A stretch of 64,000 nt of DNA from Legionella lansingensis (GCF_900187355.1 NZ_LT906451.1:1485001-1549000), one strand, 5' to 3'; counted from the first letter of the stretch, positions 38,609 to 48,417 are shown. The notes: generated by a model not told the origin, from the letters alone. Numbers and translations are program-made.

Positions 38609-39889
38609 CTAATGTACTGTCACTTTTTCTCGTGCTCCAATAGCTCGCAGTACAGCGACATAACTCCATGTCAATGAAATGGCTCCTTGCTGGATGCCCG
38701 TATTAAGATTGATTTGCTCGCTCATATTTAGGTTTGGGGCATAAAGTTTTATCAGTTTTAAGTAGCTATCTCCTTCCTCCACATAACTTCTGATCGCATT
38801 TTGATAAGCGAGAGAGTGTGGGAGCATTGCTGCCAAGGTGTAATAATATTCGGCCATGGTCGCTGTTAAAATAAACCAAGGGTTGCCTATACTATCGTTA
38901 CGATAACCATCATAAGTATCACCAGGATAACGTCCAAACAGCAAGGCTTGATGATGCTTGTCATTAATGGGATAGAGCATTTTGAATTGTTGTTTTAAAG
39001 CAGCGGCAGTATTTTGTATATATTTATTTTGAGGGCTAAAAGGGGTATCTTCCGTGCGGGCTAATAATATCGCTAGCATCACGGCAGAATCCAATTCCAA
39101 GGTTTTTTGCGGGCCCGGATGAGGGGGCAAGGTCGCCTGAATGATTGCATTGGTTTTATCAACATGCTGTTGCAGACGATCGTTGATTAACTCGGCTTGG
39201 CTTTCATAATAAATGGCGGCAGATGGCTCACCTAAGCCTCGAGCTAATTTTGCTCCTTCAATCAACGCTTTTCTTTGGACCATGGCAGTAAAAAAGTGAT
39301 CTCCATAAACCTCTTCCCACAAATCGTAATTTCTATCTTGCCAATGATGAGCAACGTATTCGAGATCGCGTTTAATCGCTCCCATCGTTTTTGAATCTAA
39401 ACCACCACCGTAGAGATGCTTGCGGACATAGCCGGCTTCGTTTGTTTTGAGAAGTGAGTTTGCAAAACGGGTTAAGGTTAGTGCTCTAAGAGCAGGTCCA
39501 TCATTTTGGGGACGTCCCCAAGCTCCATCATATACACGTCCATCCAGATAAAATTTCGGCTCACCTAAAATATCTTGTCCTGGAATGGTATCGATTTGCT
39601 GCTGAGTTTTTTCCACCCAATAAACATAATTAAACAGTCTAGCTTTATCTTCAGGGGATCTGTCTTTTTCGTACCATGTTTCGATAAGATTCATAGCGAT
39701 AGCAGAATCACGTACCCAATCGTAATAATAATCAGGATAATATCGCGAAGGAGAAGCAATCACAGCTCCCACATCGGTGATATTGGCGAGAAAGTTTTGC
39801 TTTAAAATCTCTACTTCGGCAGGGCTAAAGACGGTTGCCATCGATGTGGTTGAAAAAAGAAAAAAGAAGACCATTAAAATCCGTTTCAT
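38609..39889 (-). CDS. gamA: secreted glucoamylase, fungal-type GH15
   Basis: Releases glucose from the non-reducing ends of starch or glycogen. 426 residues with a signal peptide (residues 1 to about 18, ending TSMA). GH15 motifs are unusually close to fungal enzymes: GEPKFYLDGRVYDGAWGRPQ with DGPALRA, general acid Glu192 in DLWEEVYGDHFF, and probable base Glu391 in MSEQ with LTWSYVAVLRA. No starch-binding domain. Corresponds to Legionella GamA. It faces the sugar operon on the other strand. GGAGA precedes the ATG. Confidence 0.92.
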   Translation of the reverse strand: MKRILMVFFFLFSTTSMATVFSPAEVEILKQNFLANITDVGAVIASPSRYYPDYYYDWVRDSAIAMNLIETWYEKDRSPEDKARLFNYVYWVEKTQQQIDTIPGQDILGEPKFYLDGRVYDGAWGRPQNDGPALRALTLTRFANSLLKTNEAGYVRKHLYGGGLDSKTMGAIKRDLEYVAHHWQDRNYDLWEEVYGDHFFTAMVQRKALIEGAKLARGLGEPSAAIYYESQAELINDRLQQHVDKTNAIIQATLPPHPGPQKTLELDSAVMLAILLARTEDTPFSPQNKYIQNTAAALKQQFKMLYPINDKHHQALLFGRYPGDTYDGYRNDSIGNPWFILTATMAEYYYTLAAMLPHSLAYQNAIRSYVEEGDSYLKLIKLYAPNLNMSEQINLNTGIQQGAISLTWSYVAVLRAIGAREKVTVH

Positions 39890-40064
39890 TCATTATCTCC
39901 AAAAACAGTGATCCTGAAGTTTGAGCCATCCATCTTAACCGAAAGTATGAGAGCAGGCCATAATACATTTATCCTATTGCACACAAAACATAGCTTGCTA
40001 TTTATTAGTATATTATATAAAATTAAAACACTTAATCCTCATGAATCTCTAATTTGGAGAACAC

Positions 40065-40976
40065 ATGGTCACGCAAGTGCTTCATCATCAAACACCCTTA
40101 ATTTATTCGCAGTATCTTAAGAACAAGATGGGCAAAGATGTTTATTTCAAGGTGGAGGCTTTACAGCCTACAGGCTCATTCAAAATTCGGGGGATTGGTA
40201 AATTATGTCAACATTACACGCAACAAGGTTATACACATTTTGTTGCGTCTTCTGGTGGTAACGCAGGCATCGCTGTGGCTTATGCTGGGATGAAACTAGG
40301 AATACCCACGACGGTTTTTATTCCCACAAGTAGCCATCAAATTTATGTCAATGAAATTCAATCCTACGGTGCACAAGTCATAGTGGAAGGAGCTGTGTGG
40401 GATGATGCTCATCAAGCCGCTCTTTCTTTTGTTAATGAACATAAAGCGGCTTATATTCCTCCATTTGATCATCCAATCATATGGTCGGGACATGCATCGA
40501 TGATCTCTGAAGTGAGCGCCACCGGTTTGCATCCCGATCTTGTCATCGTAGCGGTTGGCGGTGGGGGGCTTGCTTGTGGTGTATTGCAAGGCATGCACCA
40601 AGTGCATTGGGAGGCTGTCCCCTTAATTGCGGTTGAAACAATAGGTGCAGATGCTTTTCACCAATCTGTGCTGGCCAAACAGCGTGTTGTCTTAAAAACA
40701 ATTACTTCTAAAGCAACCAGCTTAGGTGCGAAGCAAATCGCGGAACGGTTATTCCAATGGACAGCCGAACACCCAATAAAAAATATCGTGGTAAGTGACG
40801 AAAATGCTGAAGCAGGGGCGAGAGCCTTCGCTAAAGACAAGCGAATTTTGGTGGAGTTATCTGCTGGCGCTCCTCTTTCTTTGGTGTACCAGAATCATTC
40901 TGTGCTAAAAGACGCACAATCCATACTCGTAATCGTTTGTGGAGGAGTAAATACGCAATTTTTTGATGAGCGCTAG
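40065..40976 (+). CDS. PLP-dependent serine/threonine dehydratase
   Basis: 303 residues of fold-type II PLP enzymes. Schiff-base Lys40 is in PTGSFKIRG. SSGGNAGIAVAYAG binds the substrate carboxylate and the VGGGGLACG loop binds the cofactor phosphate. It resembles single-domain L-serine dehydratases of the eukaryotic type, with no ACT domain, and would turn serine into pyruvate. The preference between serine and threonine is not settled. A serine importer gene lies at 22575. It stands alone after an AT-rich leader. Confidence 0.82.
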   Translation: MVTQVLHHQTPLIYSQYLKNKMGKDVYFKVEALQPTGSFKIRGIGKLCQHYTQQGYTHFVASSGGNAGIAVAYAGMKLGIPTTVFIPTSSHQIYVNEIQSYGAQVIVEGAVWDDAHQAALSFVNEHKAAYIPPFDHPIIWSGHASMISEVSATGLHPDLVIVAVGGGGLACGVLQGMHQVHWEAVPLIAVETIGADAFHQSVLAKQRVVLKTITSKATSLGAKQIAERLFQWTAEHPIKNIVVSDENAEAGARAFAKDKRILVELSAGAPLSLVYQNHSVLKDAQSILVIVCGGVNTQFFDER

Positions 40977-41150
40977 CTCCTTGCATAACCTTTGCTCTTT
41001 CTGAATGGAGTATCCCAATATACAATGAAGTTCTCAGTAGTGCATTGGTGTTATAGCAAAATGTGCTTTGAGCTTTATTGGTAACCAAAATGTCGCAAGC
41101 AACGGCCATTTTGATTTAGGAATCCGCATACATACATAAAGGAACTTACT

Positions 41151-41570
41151 ATGAAGACTGCAATAGCATTACTCTTATCCTGTGCATTCAGTTCATTAAC
41201 AATAGCAGCCACGCCATCCATTATAGGCACATGGTCAGGAAAATCAGACCTAATCAATTGGGAAGGCAAGCATGAAACTGTTGATTATCAACTTAAATTT
41301 ACTGAAATGAAAAATAATTATGTAACCGGTGTTGCCAGTTGGAAGGCTGAGGAAGGGAAAAAATATTCTGTTGGGAAAGAGCACCACGGTGCTGCAAACG
41401 AAAAGTTTATAGGTACTTATGATGAAAAGAGTAATACCTATTTTTTAGTTGAAACAACAGAACACTCTTTTCTCAAGGTAAAACCACAAGCGAACGGAGA
41501 AATCCACGTAATTTATTTGGAGTCAGGTGAGCGTGCAGTCGTATTTAATGGTGTATTGAAAAAGCAATAA
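41151..41570 (+). CDS. small exported hypothetical protein
   Basis: 139 residues with a clear signal peptide (MKTAIALLLSCAFSSLTIAA, cleavage near 20). The mature part is about 119 residues, Lys/Glu-rich and likely beta-rich, with an opening IIGTWSGKSDL that recalls small lipocalin-like or META-like barrels. No family assigned. AAGGAAC precedes the ATG. A cloverleaf-like repeat follows 18 nt after the stop. Confidence 0.7.
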   Translation: MKTAIALLLSCAFSSLTIAATPSIIGTWSGKSDLINWEGKHETVDYQLKFTEMKNNYVTGVASWKAEEGKKYSVGKEHHGAANEKFIGTYDEKSNTYFLVETTEHSFLKVKPQANGEIHVIYLESGERAVVFNGVLKKQ

Positions 41571-41588
41571 GCACTAACTTCAAGATAA

Positions 41589-41656
41589 GTAGCCTGGATT
41601 AGACGAAGTCGTAATCCAGGATGGCTCCCGCATTACGCTATGCTAATGCGGGCTAC
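41589..41656. repeat. 68-nt double-hairpin repeat
   Basis: Outer arms GTAGCC / GGCTAC enclose two hairpins, CCTGGATTA / TAATCCAGG and CCCGCATTA / TAATGCGGG, so the unit folds into a three-way junction. It lies between the small exported protein gene and the MFS gene. Elements starting GTAGCC and ending GGCTAC are common dispersed repeats in several gammaproteobacteria. Confidence 0.75.
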
Positions 41657-41736
41657 ATTAAGTAGTGATGTCGCCTTTGCAGTTTCATTGTAGAAAGTAT
41701 ACTTAATGCCGTTTTTGGAAGGCCCGAGTAAGTGTA

Positions 41737-42999
41737 GTGCACAAGTATCGCAACATCACAGCTTGTATTATCGGTAATGCCCTTGAATGGTATGAATTTA
41801 GCCTATTTGCCTATTTATCCCCTGTTATTGCCAGCTTGTTTTTTCCAAATGCAAATAAAATCGCCAGTTTATTAGCAACCTTGTTGGTATTTGCTGCAGG
41901 ATTTGTTGTACGTCCTCTAGGCTCTATTGTTTTAGGACATTTAGGTGATCAGTTCGGTCGTGCAAAAACACTTAAATTTACTATCCTGTTGATGTCAATT
42001 TCTTCAGTGTTAACCGGTTTCTTACCCACCTATCAACAGGCTGGGCTGTTGGCTCCTGTTTTGCTGATTATTTGCCGGTTACTTCAGGGATTCTGCATTG
42101 GCGGTGAATTCGCAGGCTCCATGATTTATCTATCCGAGTCGGCAGATGCTAAACATCGCGCATTCGTTAGTAGCATGACGAATAATGGATCCAATATAGG
42201 CGTTTTGACGGCTATTGTGGCTTGTACAATTTTTAGCAACCTGTTCGGTAATGATCTCTTATCTGCTTATGGTTGGCGGATTCTTTTTATCTCTGGTGGT
42301 TTCTTGGGAATTATAGGATTGTGGTTAAGACGTGATCTCTCAGAGTCTGATATTTTCCTACAACTGCAAGAAAATATTAAAGAAAGATATCTTCCAATAA
42401 AGTACGTGCTCACCCATCAGCTTCATCGTGTCATTCACATCATATTATTACTTTTCATTAGTGCGTGTGGAAGTTATACGTTAATGGGGTATCTTTCTAC
42501 TTATCTGCATGAGTTTCTGCATATACCACTTAATCAAGCCTATCAAATACAGACTCTATTTATTGTGTTTACGTTGCTGTTTGTACCTTTGTTTGCTTAT
42601 ATTTCTGATAAGGTTGGTCGCAAAAATGTTTTACTATTCTCTATTGTCGGTTATTTAATTTTTGCGCTGCCAAGCTTTTGGTTGTTACAGCATATTCCAG
42701 CGTGGTGGGTCCTGGTGCCATTAATTATTTTTTATAGTGCCGAACAAGCTGTTACTCCCGTTGTCATGGCTGAAATGTTTTCAGGCAAAGGACGTTATAC
42801 TGGGATCTCAATTGCCTACAATATCTGTATGGCACTTGTTGGTGGTTTTTCCCCGGCAATTAACACCTGGTTGATTAACCGTTTTAATACAATGATGATC
42901 GCTTATTATGTTATCTTTTGTGCTCTGGTTTCGTTACTTATTGTCTTAAAGCGTTTGCCTAAAGAGTATGGGCTTGAAAGCAATCTAGCAACCGCATAA
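41737..42999 (+). CDS. MFS metabolite:H+ symporter (MHS/ProP-like)
   Basis: A 420-residue inner-membrane carrier with about twelve helices. IIGNALEWYEFSLFAYLSP at the start, RPLGSIVLGHLGDQFGRAKTL and RLLQGFCIGGEFAGSMIYLSE are hallmarks of the metabolite:H+ symporter family, which includes ProP and organic-acid carriers. Substrate unknown. The start used is GTG 41737 with GGAAGG 14 nt upstream; there is no in-frame ATG before the first helix. Upstream lies the 68-nt repeat. Confidence 0.83.
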   Translation: MHKYRNITACIIGNALEWYEFSLFAYLSPVIASLFFPNANKIASLLATLLVFAAGFVVRPLGSIVLGHLGDQFGRAKTLKFTILLMSISSVLTGFLPTYQQAGLLAPVLLIICRLLQGFCIGGEFAGSMIYLSESADAKHRAFVSSMTNNGSNIGVLTAIVACTIFSNLFGNDLLSAYGWRILFISGGFLGIIGLWLRRDLSESDIFLQLQENIKERYLPIKYVLTHQLHRVIHIILLLFISACGSYTLMGYLSTYLHEFLHIPLNQAYQIQTLFIVFTLLFVPLFAYISDKVGRKNVLLFSIVGYLIFALPSFWLLQHIPAWWVLVPLIIFYSAEQAVTPVVMAEMFSGKGRYTGISIAYNICMALVGGFSPAINTWLINRFNTMMIAYYVIFCALVSLLIVLKRLPKEYGLESNLATA

Positions 43000-43043
43000 T
43001 TCCCCCTGGGATTCACTGTAGCCGCGGTTGAAGCAAAAAATAA

Positions 43044-43409
43044 CTACAAAATTATTCCCAATACCACTTCGCGTTGTTCATTAAGTAACACATTGAATGT
43101 GCGACAAGCTGCACCAATGGACATTGACTCCAGCCCAACTCCACGCTTGGCTAACGTTTGTATTATTAAAGAAGAAGGGAAATGGCCCTGCTTTTCATGA
43201 CCGATAATGATAATCTTTGGTTGGTATCGCAAAAGAGGCCATACGGATTCTTCATCGAGCTCATTGACAGCGCGAATGGGCCAATCTTTGATGATCTCCT
43301 GACTGCTAATAATTAAGCTACTTTGGTAAGCGACTGAATCAATCTGAATTTCTCGTTCACTATAAGCTTGGATGCTATATTTGTCGTTTGCTTCCAGGTT
43401 GATATGCAT
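43044..43409 (-). CDS. Mth938-like domain protein (DUF498)
   Basis: 121 residues. The core IIIIGHEKQGHFPSS, then LAKRGVGLESMSIGAACRTFNVLLNEQREVV, fits the Mth938/NDUFAF3/AAMDC family. Mitochondrial relatives help assemble complex I; the bacterial role is unclear. It is divergent from alaC, with a dyad in the shared promoter region. Confidence 0.85.
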   Translation of the reverse strand: MHINLEANDKYSIQAYSEREIQIDSVAYQSSLIISSQEIIKDWPIRAVNELDEESVWPLLRYQPKIIIIGHEKQGHFPSSLIIQTLAKRGVGLESMSIGAACRTFNVLLNEQREVVLGIIL

Positions 43410-43431
43410 GGTGTTTAATTGAGTGATAATT

Positions 43432-43451
43432 TATACTATTTGTTTAGTATA
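43432..43451. promoter_or_regulatory. dyad operator candidate between the Mth938-like gene and alaC
   Basis: TATACTA and TAGTATA are perfect 7-bp inverted arms with six bases between. The dyad lies 18 nt upstream of the alaC ATG and 23 nt upstream of the divergent start. It could be a regulator site for either gene. No known consensus is claimed. Confidence 0.4.
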
Positions 43452-43468
43452 CCATAGAGGCGAAAAAC

Positions 43469-44662
43469 ATGAGTCAATTTCCCCGCATCAAGCGCTTGCC
43501 ACCTTATGTGTTTAATACTCTAAATCAATTAAAATCTGAGGCGCGGGCGCGAGGCGAGGACATTATTGACTTTGGCATGGGGAACCCTGATCAGCCAACG
43601 CCGCAGCACATCGTTGATAAATTAATAGAAACGGTCCAACGTCCAGATACTCATCGTTACTCCATGTCGAAAGGAATTCCTCGTCTGCGCCGTGCCATGG
43701 CGACTTGGTACAAGAAAAATTATGATGTTACCTTGGATAGTGAAACACAAGTTCTAACGACCATTGGCTCAAAGGAAGGACTTGCCCATCTGGCATTGGC
43801 AATTAGTGGTCCTGGTGACACCGTTCTTGTTCCCGATCCTGCTTATCCTATACACACCTATGGTTTTATTATTGCTGGTGCGAATGTTAAACAGATTCCC
43901 TTGATTGATGAAAATCAATTCTTAGAGGCTGTTGAGGTAGCTATAGAACAAACTTGGCCAAGACCAAAAGCTTTGGTGATTAACTTCCCCGCAAATCCCA
44001 GCACTCATTGTGTTGAATACGATTTTTTTGAGCGTGTCGTCGCTCTGGCTCATCGCCACGGAATATGGATTATTCACGATTTAGCCTATGCTGATATCGT
44101 TTTTGATGGTTATAGGGCCCCCTCTATCCTACAAGTTCCTGGTGCGATTGATGTCGCAGTTGAGACGTACTCCATGTCTAAATCTTATAACATGCCTGGT
44201 TGGCGAGTGGGATTTGCTTGTGGCAATGAAGAGTTGGTGGCAGCTCTTACGCGCATTAAATCCTATCTGGATTATGGGACATTCACTCCTATTCAAGTAG
44301 CAGCAATTGCTGCACTTGAGGGTCCTGATGATTGCATCCATGAAATTAGAAACTTATATGAGCAGCGACGCAATATTTTATGTGATGGTTTACAAGATAT
44401 GGGTTGGTATGTTGAAAAACCTAAGGCAACGATGTTTGTTTGGGCCCCAATTCCTGCATCTTACCGACATTTAGGATCCCTTGAGTTTTCTAAGTATCTT
44501 TTAAAAGAAGCATGTGTAGCTGTATCACCAGGTATCGGTTTTGGTCAACAAGGTGATAACTACGTACGGTTTGGTTTAATTGAGAATCACCAACGCACAC
44601 GCCAAGCGCTACGTAATTTAAAGGCACTATTTAAACGAGACGGTTATTTGCAGGCTGTTTAA
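43469..44662 (+). CDS. alaC: alanine aminotransferase (AlaC-like)
   Basis: Pyruvate-glutamate aminotransferase of fold type I. 397 residues. PLP-binding Lys238 is in [38 protein letters not shown] and the C-terminal [12 protein letters not shown] give the remaining active-site signatures. The wording follows AlaC rather than AspC. The stop abuts the start of the RpfE-like gene directly, and recJ and dusA continue in the same direction. Confidence 0.9.
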   Translation: MSQFPRIKRLPPYVFNTLNQLKSEARARGEDIIDFGMGNPDQPTPQHIVDKLIETVQRPDTHRYSMSKGIPRLRRAMATWYKKNYDVTLDSETQVLTTIGSKEGLAHLALAISGPGDTVLVPDPAYPIHTYGFIIAGANVKQIPLIDENQFLEAVEVAIEQTWPRPKALVINFPANPSTHCVEYDFFERVVALAHRHGIWIIHDLAYADIVFDGYRAPSILQVPGAIDVAVETYSMSKSYNMPGWRVGFACGNEELVAALTRIKSYLDYGTFTPIQVAAIAALEGPDDCIHEIRNLYEQRRNILCDGLQDMGWYVEKPKATMFVWAPIPASYRHLGSLEFSKYLLKEACVAVSPGIGFGQQGDNYVRFGLIENHQRTRQALRNLKALFKRDGYLQAV

Positions 44663-45475
44663 ATGCAAATCGTAGTCAATGGAGAAACACAAGCCCCCGC
44701 CGGCAGTAAGCAACTCGCGAGTCATGGAGGGTATTATCCCAACGCTTTGACTTGCTTGGGTTGTGAGGCAACCAATCCACCTTTAGCAGATGTATTACGC
44801 CTGTTTCACCAATTGGATGGTCAATGGTTAATTGCTTCCCCTGTTCATTGGGAGGCAACTCATAATGATGCAATGATTGTGGCCGCAGATGCCGATCTTC
44901 ATTTGGATAAGGAAGAGTCCCATTTATGGTTTGCAAGGGTAGCTGAATTTTTAAAAGCGAGTGACATTGAGTGCTTTTATCATGATGCTTGTACTTGGCT
45001 TCTAAAGCTAGATGGTAAACCAGGAATTACAAGTAAATCCGTTTACTCAATTCTTCACCAATCGATAATGCCTACCCTAAATGCTCTTGATAAAACCCTA
45101 TTTTGGCAACGACTGCTCACTGAACTCCAAATGTATTTAAGTTCATGTCCTCTCAACATGGAACGCGAAAACAAGCCAACCATTAATGGGCTTTGGCTAT
45201 GGGGGGAAGGGGAGTTCTATCCTAAAACTCAACAAACAATCCTTACTGACGATGAAGTATTTCTTAATCTTGCTGGAGAACTGGGTCAATTCGAAAGGAT
45301 ATCTTCATTTTCAATATTGGAAAAAGATAACCTAATTTTGATTAAATATCCCAATCACATTGACCTATCTGCTCTACAGCAAACAGTGCAAAAGAATAAA
45401 GTTAATTGGTATTGGAATAACTTGGGTTACTCCCAGCAACCCCGTAGGTGGTGGTCGAGACTATGGAGAAAATAA
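44663..45475 (+). CDS. RpfE-like protein encoded before recJ
   Basis: 270 residues, cytosolic, ending in a Trp/Arg-rich tail (RRWWSRLWRK). The segment INGLWLWGEGEF and the position directly before recJ suggest the RpfE/COG4255 group, related to cofactor-independent phosphoglycerate mutase and found beside recJ in xanthomonads and pseudomonads. The biochemical function is unknown. It starts at the base after the alaC stop. Confidence 0.6.
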   Translation: MQIVVNGETQAPAGSKQLASHGGYYPNALTCLGCEATNPPLADVLRLFHQLDGQWLIASPVHWEATHNDAMIVAADADLHLDKEESHLWFARVAEFLKASDIECFYHDACTWLLKLDGKPGITSKSVYSILHQSIMPTLNALDKTLFWQRLLTELQMYLSSCPLNMERENKPTINGLWLWGEGEFYPKTQQTILTDDEVFLNLAGELGQFERISSFSILEKDNLILIKYPNHIDLSALQQTVQKNKVNWYWNNLGYSQQPRRWWSRLWRK

Positions 45476-45479
45476 TAAT

Positions 45480-47210
45480 ATGCGGATTAAACAACGAGAA
45501 GTTCCACCTGTACTTCCCTCTTTGTCGAGTTATCCTGCTTTCCTTCAACGAATTTATGCGTCCCGTGGTATTCATCATGAAGTCGAGCTAGACAGAAGTC
45601 TTAAGGCCCTGTTGCCTTTTCAATCATTGATTGATATCGAAAAAGCAGCTTCTCGTTTAGAAGAAGCGCTACGTGCGCAAGAGAAGATCTTGATTGTTGG
45701 TGATTTTGATGCGGATGGTGCCACTTCAACAGCACTTGCCATTTCGGCATTACGTATCATGGGGGCTTCACAGGTTGAGTTTCTGGTGCCTAATCGTTTT
45801 GATTTTGGTTATGGTTTAACTCCTGCCATTATTGATATAGCAAAAAAGTGGCAACCTCATTTAATCATCACCGTTGATAATGGTATCGCCAGCATTGAAG
45901 GCGTTGAGGCAGCAAACGCTCACGGTATCGATGTACTAATTACTGATCATCATTTACCAGGAGACACTTTACCTAAAGCGTGTGCGATCGTTAATCCTAA
46001 TCAAGCGGGTGATCTTTTTCCCAGTAAATCCATCGCTGGGGTAGGGGTGATTTTTTATGTCATGCTTGCTTTAAGGCGAAAGCTCATTACAACAAATTGG
46101 TTTGCATCGCAAGGATTAACTGAGCCCAATATGGCTCAGTTCCTCGATCTAGTTGCTCTTGGTACCGTTGCTGATGTTGTTCCCTTAGATCAAAATAACC
46201 GTATTATGGTTAATCAAGGTCTGGCTCGTATTCGTCAGGGTCAGTGTCGTCCCGGAATCCAAGCGTTAATTGAGATATCTGGTCGCGTCTGTTCTCGACT
46301 ACGTGAAAGTGATTTAGGTTTTGCTGTAGCTCCAAGGTTGAATGCCGCGGGAAGATTAGATGATATGTCATTAGGGATCGAATGTCTTCTTAGTGACAAC
46401 TTGGAAAAAGCACAGATGTTAGCCTCTCATTTGGATGAACTAAATCAAGAGCGACGAGTGATTGAGGCTGAGATGAAAGAGCAAGCGATGGTAGCTGTCG
46501 AGAAATTAACAAAAAAAATGGAACACTCTCATCAGTTACCTGTTGCTTTGTGTCTGGTTGATGCCTCTTGGCATCAGGGTGTCATTGGGATCCTTGCGGG
46601 TCGTCTGAAAGAGCGCTATCACAGGCCTGTGATAGCGTTTGCCAAAGTAAGTGAGACTGAGTTAAAAGGCTCCGCGCGTTCAGTACAGGGATTAAATGTC
46701 CGTGATGCTCTTGCAGCTGTCGACAAAGATAATCCTGGTTTAATCACAAAATTTGGAGGGCATGCCATGGCCGCTGGCTTAAGCATCTCCCCTGCAAACT
46801 TTAGTGATTTTCAGCAGGCTTTTATTGCTGAAGTAGAGAAACACATTGATATATCCCAATGTCATGGGGAACTTTGGACGGATGGTCCTTTGGGCGCTGC
46901 TGATTTGAACATTGAAACGGCGATGGTTTTACAAGAAGCAGGTCCTTGGGGTCAACAATTTCCTGAGCCTTGTTTCGATAACATTTTTGAGGTGATTGAC
47001 CAACGTTTGGTGGGGCAACACCACTTGAAATTAACGTTGGCTCATCCAGAGGGTGGCCTATTTGATGCCATTGCCTTTAATATTGATGTGAACCTTTGGC
47101 CAAATTATCGTGCGAAGCAGATTCATGCAGCTTATAAGTTGGATATCAATACTTATCAAGGCCGAACCCGATTGCAATTGGTGATTGAAGCTTTGCAGTT
47201 GTATAATTAA
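45480..47210 (+). CDS. recJ: single-stranded-DNA-specific exonuclease RecJ
   Basis: 5'-3' exonuclease for recombination and repair. About 576 residues. DHH-family motifs in order are VGDFDADGATSTALA, VDNGIAS, TDHHLPGD and FGGHAMAAGL. The true start is ATG 45480 after GGAGA; a longer frame from 45360 only overlaps the preceding gene. It begins 4 nt after the RpfE-like stop. Confidence 0.95.
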   Translation: MRIKQREVPPVLPSLSSYPAFLQRIYASRGIHHEVELDRSLKALLPFQSLIDIEKAASRLEEALRAQEKILIVGDFDADGATSTALAISALRIMGASQVEFLVPNRFDFGYGLTPAIIDIAKKWQPHLIITVDNGIASIEGVEAANAHGIDVLITDHHLPGDTLPKACAIVNPNQAGDLFPSKSIAGVGVIFYVMLALRRKLITTNWFASQGLTEPNMAQFLDLVALGTVADVVPLDQNNRIMVNQGLARIRQGQCRPGIQALIEISGRVCSRLRESDLGFAVAPRLNAAGRLDDMSLGIECLLSDNLEKAQMLASHLDELNQERRVIEAEMKEQAMVAVEKLTKKMEHSHQLPVALCLVDASWHQGVIGILAGRLKERYHRPVIAFAKVSETELKGSARSVQGLNVRDALAAVDKDNPGLITKFGGHAMAAGLSISPANFSDFQQAFIAEVEKHIDISQCHGELWTDGPLGAADLNIETAMVLQEAGPWGQQFPEPCFDNIFEVIDQRLVGQHHLKLTLAHPEGGLFDAIAFNIDVNLWPNYRAKQIHAAYKLDINTYQGRTRLQLVIEALQLYN

Positions 47211-47255
47211 TTTGTATAATTTAAGGTCAACTGACCAGAATATCAGGTATTTTCG

Positions 47256-48212
47256 TTGTTATCTTCAGCACTAATTTCGCCCATATCTATTGCGCCAATG
47301 ATTGATTGGACGTACACACATTTCCGCGTATTTATGCGCTTGATTGCGCCTCGCGCGCTGCTTTATACGGATATGCAGACCATTGGGGCGGTCATTAGCA
47401 ATCCACGGACCCTTTTTTTTGATGCATCAGAGCACCCCTTAGCGCTGCAATTGGGTGGCGCTGATAGAGAAAAGTTGATTGAATGCGCAAAGATGGCTCA
47501 GGAACGAGGATTTAACGAAGTTAATTTAAATTTAGGTTGTCCCAGCGACAAAGTGCAAGCTGGGCGTTTTGGGGCTTGCTTAATGGCGGAACCTGAGCGA
47601 GTAGCGGAGTGTATCAATGCTATGAAAAATACTGTTGCTATTCCTGTGACAGCAAAAACGAGAATCGGAATAGATCATTGTGACAATTATGAGTTCTTTG
47701 CATCATTTGCCCATAAATTAGTGAGTGCCGGTTGTGATAAATTGATTGTGCATGCACGAAAAGCTTGGCTTCATGGTTTAAGCCCCAAACAAAATCGTAC
47801 CATTCCACCTTTGCATTATCAGTTTGTTTACCAAATTAAACAAGAATTGCCCAATATACCTATTGTAATCAATGGCAATATTAATAGTCTTGAGGAAATT
47901 AAGGAGCACCTTTCACATGTAGATGGTGCTATGCTTGGAAGACTTGCTTGCCAAAATCCTTATGCGTTAGCGGCTATACACCATTACTATTATCCAAACC
48001 TTGCTCTTCCTAGTCGCTATGATATTTTAGAAAAATATCTAAATTATGTTGAGGAAAAATTTTCTGAGGGAGTAGCATTGAGTATCCTACTCAAACCGTT
48101 GTTTAATTTTGCCCATGGCTTACCGGGATCAAAACGCTGGAAAGAGAGCCTTTTGAGAGTTCAACAAACTCGGCAACTTGCGGAATTACGTGAAGTGACA
48201 GTGGGGTTGTGA
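47256..48212 (+). CDS. dusA: tRNA-dihydrouridine(20/20a) synthase
   Basis: FMN- and NADPH-dependent reduction of uridines in the tRNA D-loop. 318 residues. ISIAPMIDWTYTHFR opens the TIM barrel. NLNLGCPSDKVQAGRFGACLM contains the catalytic Cys95. KTRIGIDHCDNYEF and VHARKAWLHGLSPKQNR are DusA markers. The start is TTG 47256 with CAGGT before it; the first ATG would cut into the barrel. Probably in the recJ transcript. Confidence 0.92.
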   Translation: MLSSALISPISIAPMIDWTYTHFRVFMRLIAPRALLYTDMQTIGAVISNPRTLFFDASEHPLALQLGGADREKLIECAKMAQERGFNEVNLNLGCPSDKVQAGRFGACLMAEPERVAECINAMKNTVAIPVTAKTRIGIDHCDNYEFFASFAHKLVSAGCDKLIVHARKAWLHGLSPKQNRTIPPLHYQFVYQIKQELPNIPIVINGNINSLEEIKEHLSHVDGAMLGRLACQNPYALAAIHHYYYPNLALPSRYDILEKYLNYVEEKFSEGVALSILLKPLFNFAHGLPGSKRWKESLLRVQQTRQLAELREVTVGL

Positions 48213-48309
48213 TTTTAATCGATGAAAAGGTGTACAACAGAACCTATAATATAGAATGTTACTATGGCTTAATTTATCACTATTATTGTATAGCGGATCA
48301 ATAGAAAAG

Positions 48310-48378
48310 TAGGTTGGGGCCTTGGCCCCACTTAAGTGATATGATGCTCTAAAGTTGTTGGGCCAAGGTCCAACTTAC
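48310..48378. repeat. 69-nt imperfect inverted repeat
   Basis: Arms of about 22 nt, GTAGGTTGGGGCCTTGGCCC against GGGCCAAGGTCCAACTTAC, enclose about 26 nt that includes the palindrome CACTTAAGTG. It lies in the 301-nt gap between dusA and secA and is probably a dispersed hairpin repeat. Confidence 0.6.
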
Positions 48379-48417
48379 AAATTATACAATCAAAATGTTT
48401 TTAAAATTGCCCGCTGA

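Noticed and set aside
40831..41269. Two minus-strand frames between the dehydratase and the small exported protein
   Set aside because: They overlap coding sequence of the plus-strand genes and have no recognisable domain.
45360..45479. Longer N-terminus for RecJ
   Set aside because: The extra 40 codons overlap the preceding gene, while ATG 45480 has its own ribosome-binding site and matches the family start.
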